Positions 4,932-5,425 of a stretch of 5,425 bases of DNA are shown here, one piece after another. Where the stretch lies: the NCBI GenBank assembly GCA_025458365.1, contig JALOSP010000121.1, forward strand, positions 1 to 5,425, given 5' to 3'. The notes under the pieces are model-generated. The model was not told the DNA's origin. It was given only the letters and a program-made list of their open reading frames with translations, and did no database searches. The position numbers and the translations under genes were made by a program. The DNA comes from Hyphomonadaceae bacterium (GTDB taxonomy: Bacteria; Pseudomonadota; Alphaproteobacteria; Caulobacterales; Aquidulcibacteraceae). Positions within the stretch are counted from its first letter, which is position 1. Each line of letters opens with the position of its first letter.

Positions 4932-5337
4932 GATTGTGGTCCTTCTTCACGGTTGATTTGTTGAGGGGGCAGCGGTTGCAGGCCCGGAACATCTGGACCC
5001 GCAGCGCATTCACATTGACCAGCCGGGCCGAGGCCCGGCGCCAGTCCTGACAGGTGGAGCTGGGGATTGTGCCGAGCGCCGGGCATGTCACCCGCTCGGC
5101 CATGAACACCCCGCGCACCACTTCTTCGACAGCGGCGAGGTCGCCGGTGTATTTGCCTGCCAGCACCGATGACACGAGGCTGGCTGAGCGGTTGAGGCGG
5201 GCTGCCACCTTGGCCTGGCTCTCGGCTTCGCAGGCCTGCGCCAGCGTCATCACCCAGACCGGGGCCTCCGCGCCCCAGGCAGCACGGGCGCGCTGGGTCG
5301 GGGTGAGGTGGGGCGCTGGGGGCTCAAAGGTGCTCAT
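4924..5337 (-). CDS. Phage HTH protein with cysteine-containing C-terminal region
   Basis: The 137-residue product looks like a small DNA-binding protein of Mu-like phages. Residues about 41-62 (QAKVAARLNRSASLVSSVLAGKY) form a lambda-repressor-like helix-turn-helix, with the 'VAARLNRSASLVS' recognition portion followed by a 'GKY' turn. The C-terminal half carries C85, C96, C120 and C123, in the contexts 'CPALGTIP', 'TCQDW' and 'CNRC'. From memory, transposable phages often encode a protein with this plan (HTH, then CPxLG, then RVQ-(L/M)-(Y/F)-RAC) near the transposition genes. Four cysteines could bind a metal, but this is unproven. I chose the ATG at 5337; a TTG 21 bases upstream is possible. 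The 3' end overlaps the DUF3164 gene by 8 bases. The role could be regulation of early genes or an accessory function in transposition; the sequence does not decide. Confidence 0.78.
   Translation of the reverse strand: MSTFEPPAPHLTPTQRARAAWGAEAPVWVMTLAQACEAESQAKVAARLNRSASLVSSVLAGKYTGDLAAVEEVVRGVFMAERVTCPALGTIPSSTCQDWRRASARLVNVNALRVQMFRACNRCPLNKSTVKKDHNHD
4940..4947 (-). promoter_or_regulatory. Strong ribosome binding site for the DUF3164 gene
   Basis: On the minus strand this reads AAGAAGGA, a near-consensus Shine-Dalgarno sequence, 8 bases before the ATG at 4931. It lies inside the end of the preceding HTH gene. It supports this start and suggests the DUF3164 protein is made in quantity without depending on coupling. 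Confidence 0.75.
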
Positions 5338-5425
5338 GGCGCACCCCGAGCGGTCCAAGGAGGCGGCGCCGGTTGGCGTCCCAAACCCGCTTCACATAGC
5401 GGACTGCAGGCGCTACCGGCCCGGT
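5324..5425 (-). CDS. C-terminal end of an unidentified protein (partial, start outside window)
   Basis: An open frame enters at the right edge and ends at a TGA at 5326-5324, giving 33 visible residues. They include a basic stretch, RYVKRVWDANRRR, and finish in GVRHEHL. The frame overlaps the start of the next gene by 14 bases, like the overlapping junctions elsewhere in the operon. Composition looks like a true protein end, whereas the competing frame is rich in Pro, Gly and Ala as expected of GC-rich noise. In Mu-like genomes the gene just before the HTH and DUF3164 genes is commonly the B-type AAA+ transposition ATPase, so this may be its tail. That is inference from position only; no diagnostic motif is in view. 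Confidence 0.5.
   Translation of the reverse strand, partial: TGPVAPAVRYVKRVWDANRRRLLGPLGVRHEHL

Noticed and set aside
4212..4964. A long plus-strand open frame of 250 codons.
   Set aside because: It is antisense to the DUF3164 gene, whose minus-strand protein has recognisable family motifs and a strong ribosome binding site. High GC content keeps antisense frames open.

Overview
The window is a GC-rich piece of a transposable (Mu-like) prophage or phage, most likely from an alphaproteobacterium. Every gene I can support lies on the minus strand, so transcription runs from base 5425 down to base 1. The Mu-type assignment rests on a set of family resemblances in the right order: a DUF3164-type protein, a GemA/Mu gp16-type protein, a Mor-like activator, a lysis cassette (amidase plus holin-like protein) and a DUF2730-type protein. 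The alphaproteobacterial assignment is an inference from base composition, protein flavour and a REP-like palindrome of a kind common in that class. I cannot name a genus.

Early operon (5425 to 1701). The window opens with the C-terminus of an unidentified protein, which would be the transposition region (A/B-like genes) if Mu order holds. An HTH protein with a cysteine-rich tail follows, then the DUF3164 protein, three small proteins of unknown function, an orphan DnaA domain IV protein, GemA, two more small proteins, and the Mor-like activator as last gene. Almost all junctions are ATGA or GTGA overlaps, so this looks like a single translationally coupled transcript.

Junction (1700 to 1534). 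The only sizeable noncoding stretch, about 170 bases, separates the Mor-like gene from the lysis genes. It holds a bulged dyad and is the natural place for an activator-dependent promoter. I see no clear -10/-35 pair.

Late region (1533 to 1). A zinc amidase endolysin with a C-terminal SH3-like domain is followed by a two-helix holin-like membrane protein and the start of a DUF2730-type protein cut by the window edge. Terminase and head genes would be expected beyond base 1.

Points of interest: a stand-alone DnaA box-binding domain in the early operon; a palindromic REP-like element read in frame inside the GemA linker; a Mor-like protein with an internally repeated N-terminal unit; no separate C-type activator between Mor and lysis; and no Gam homologue among the genes visible here.
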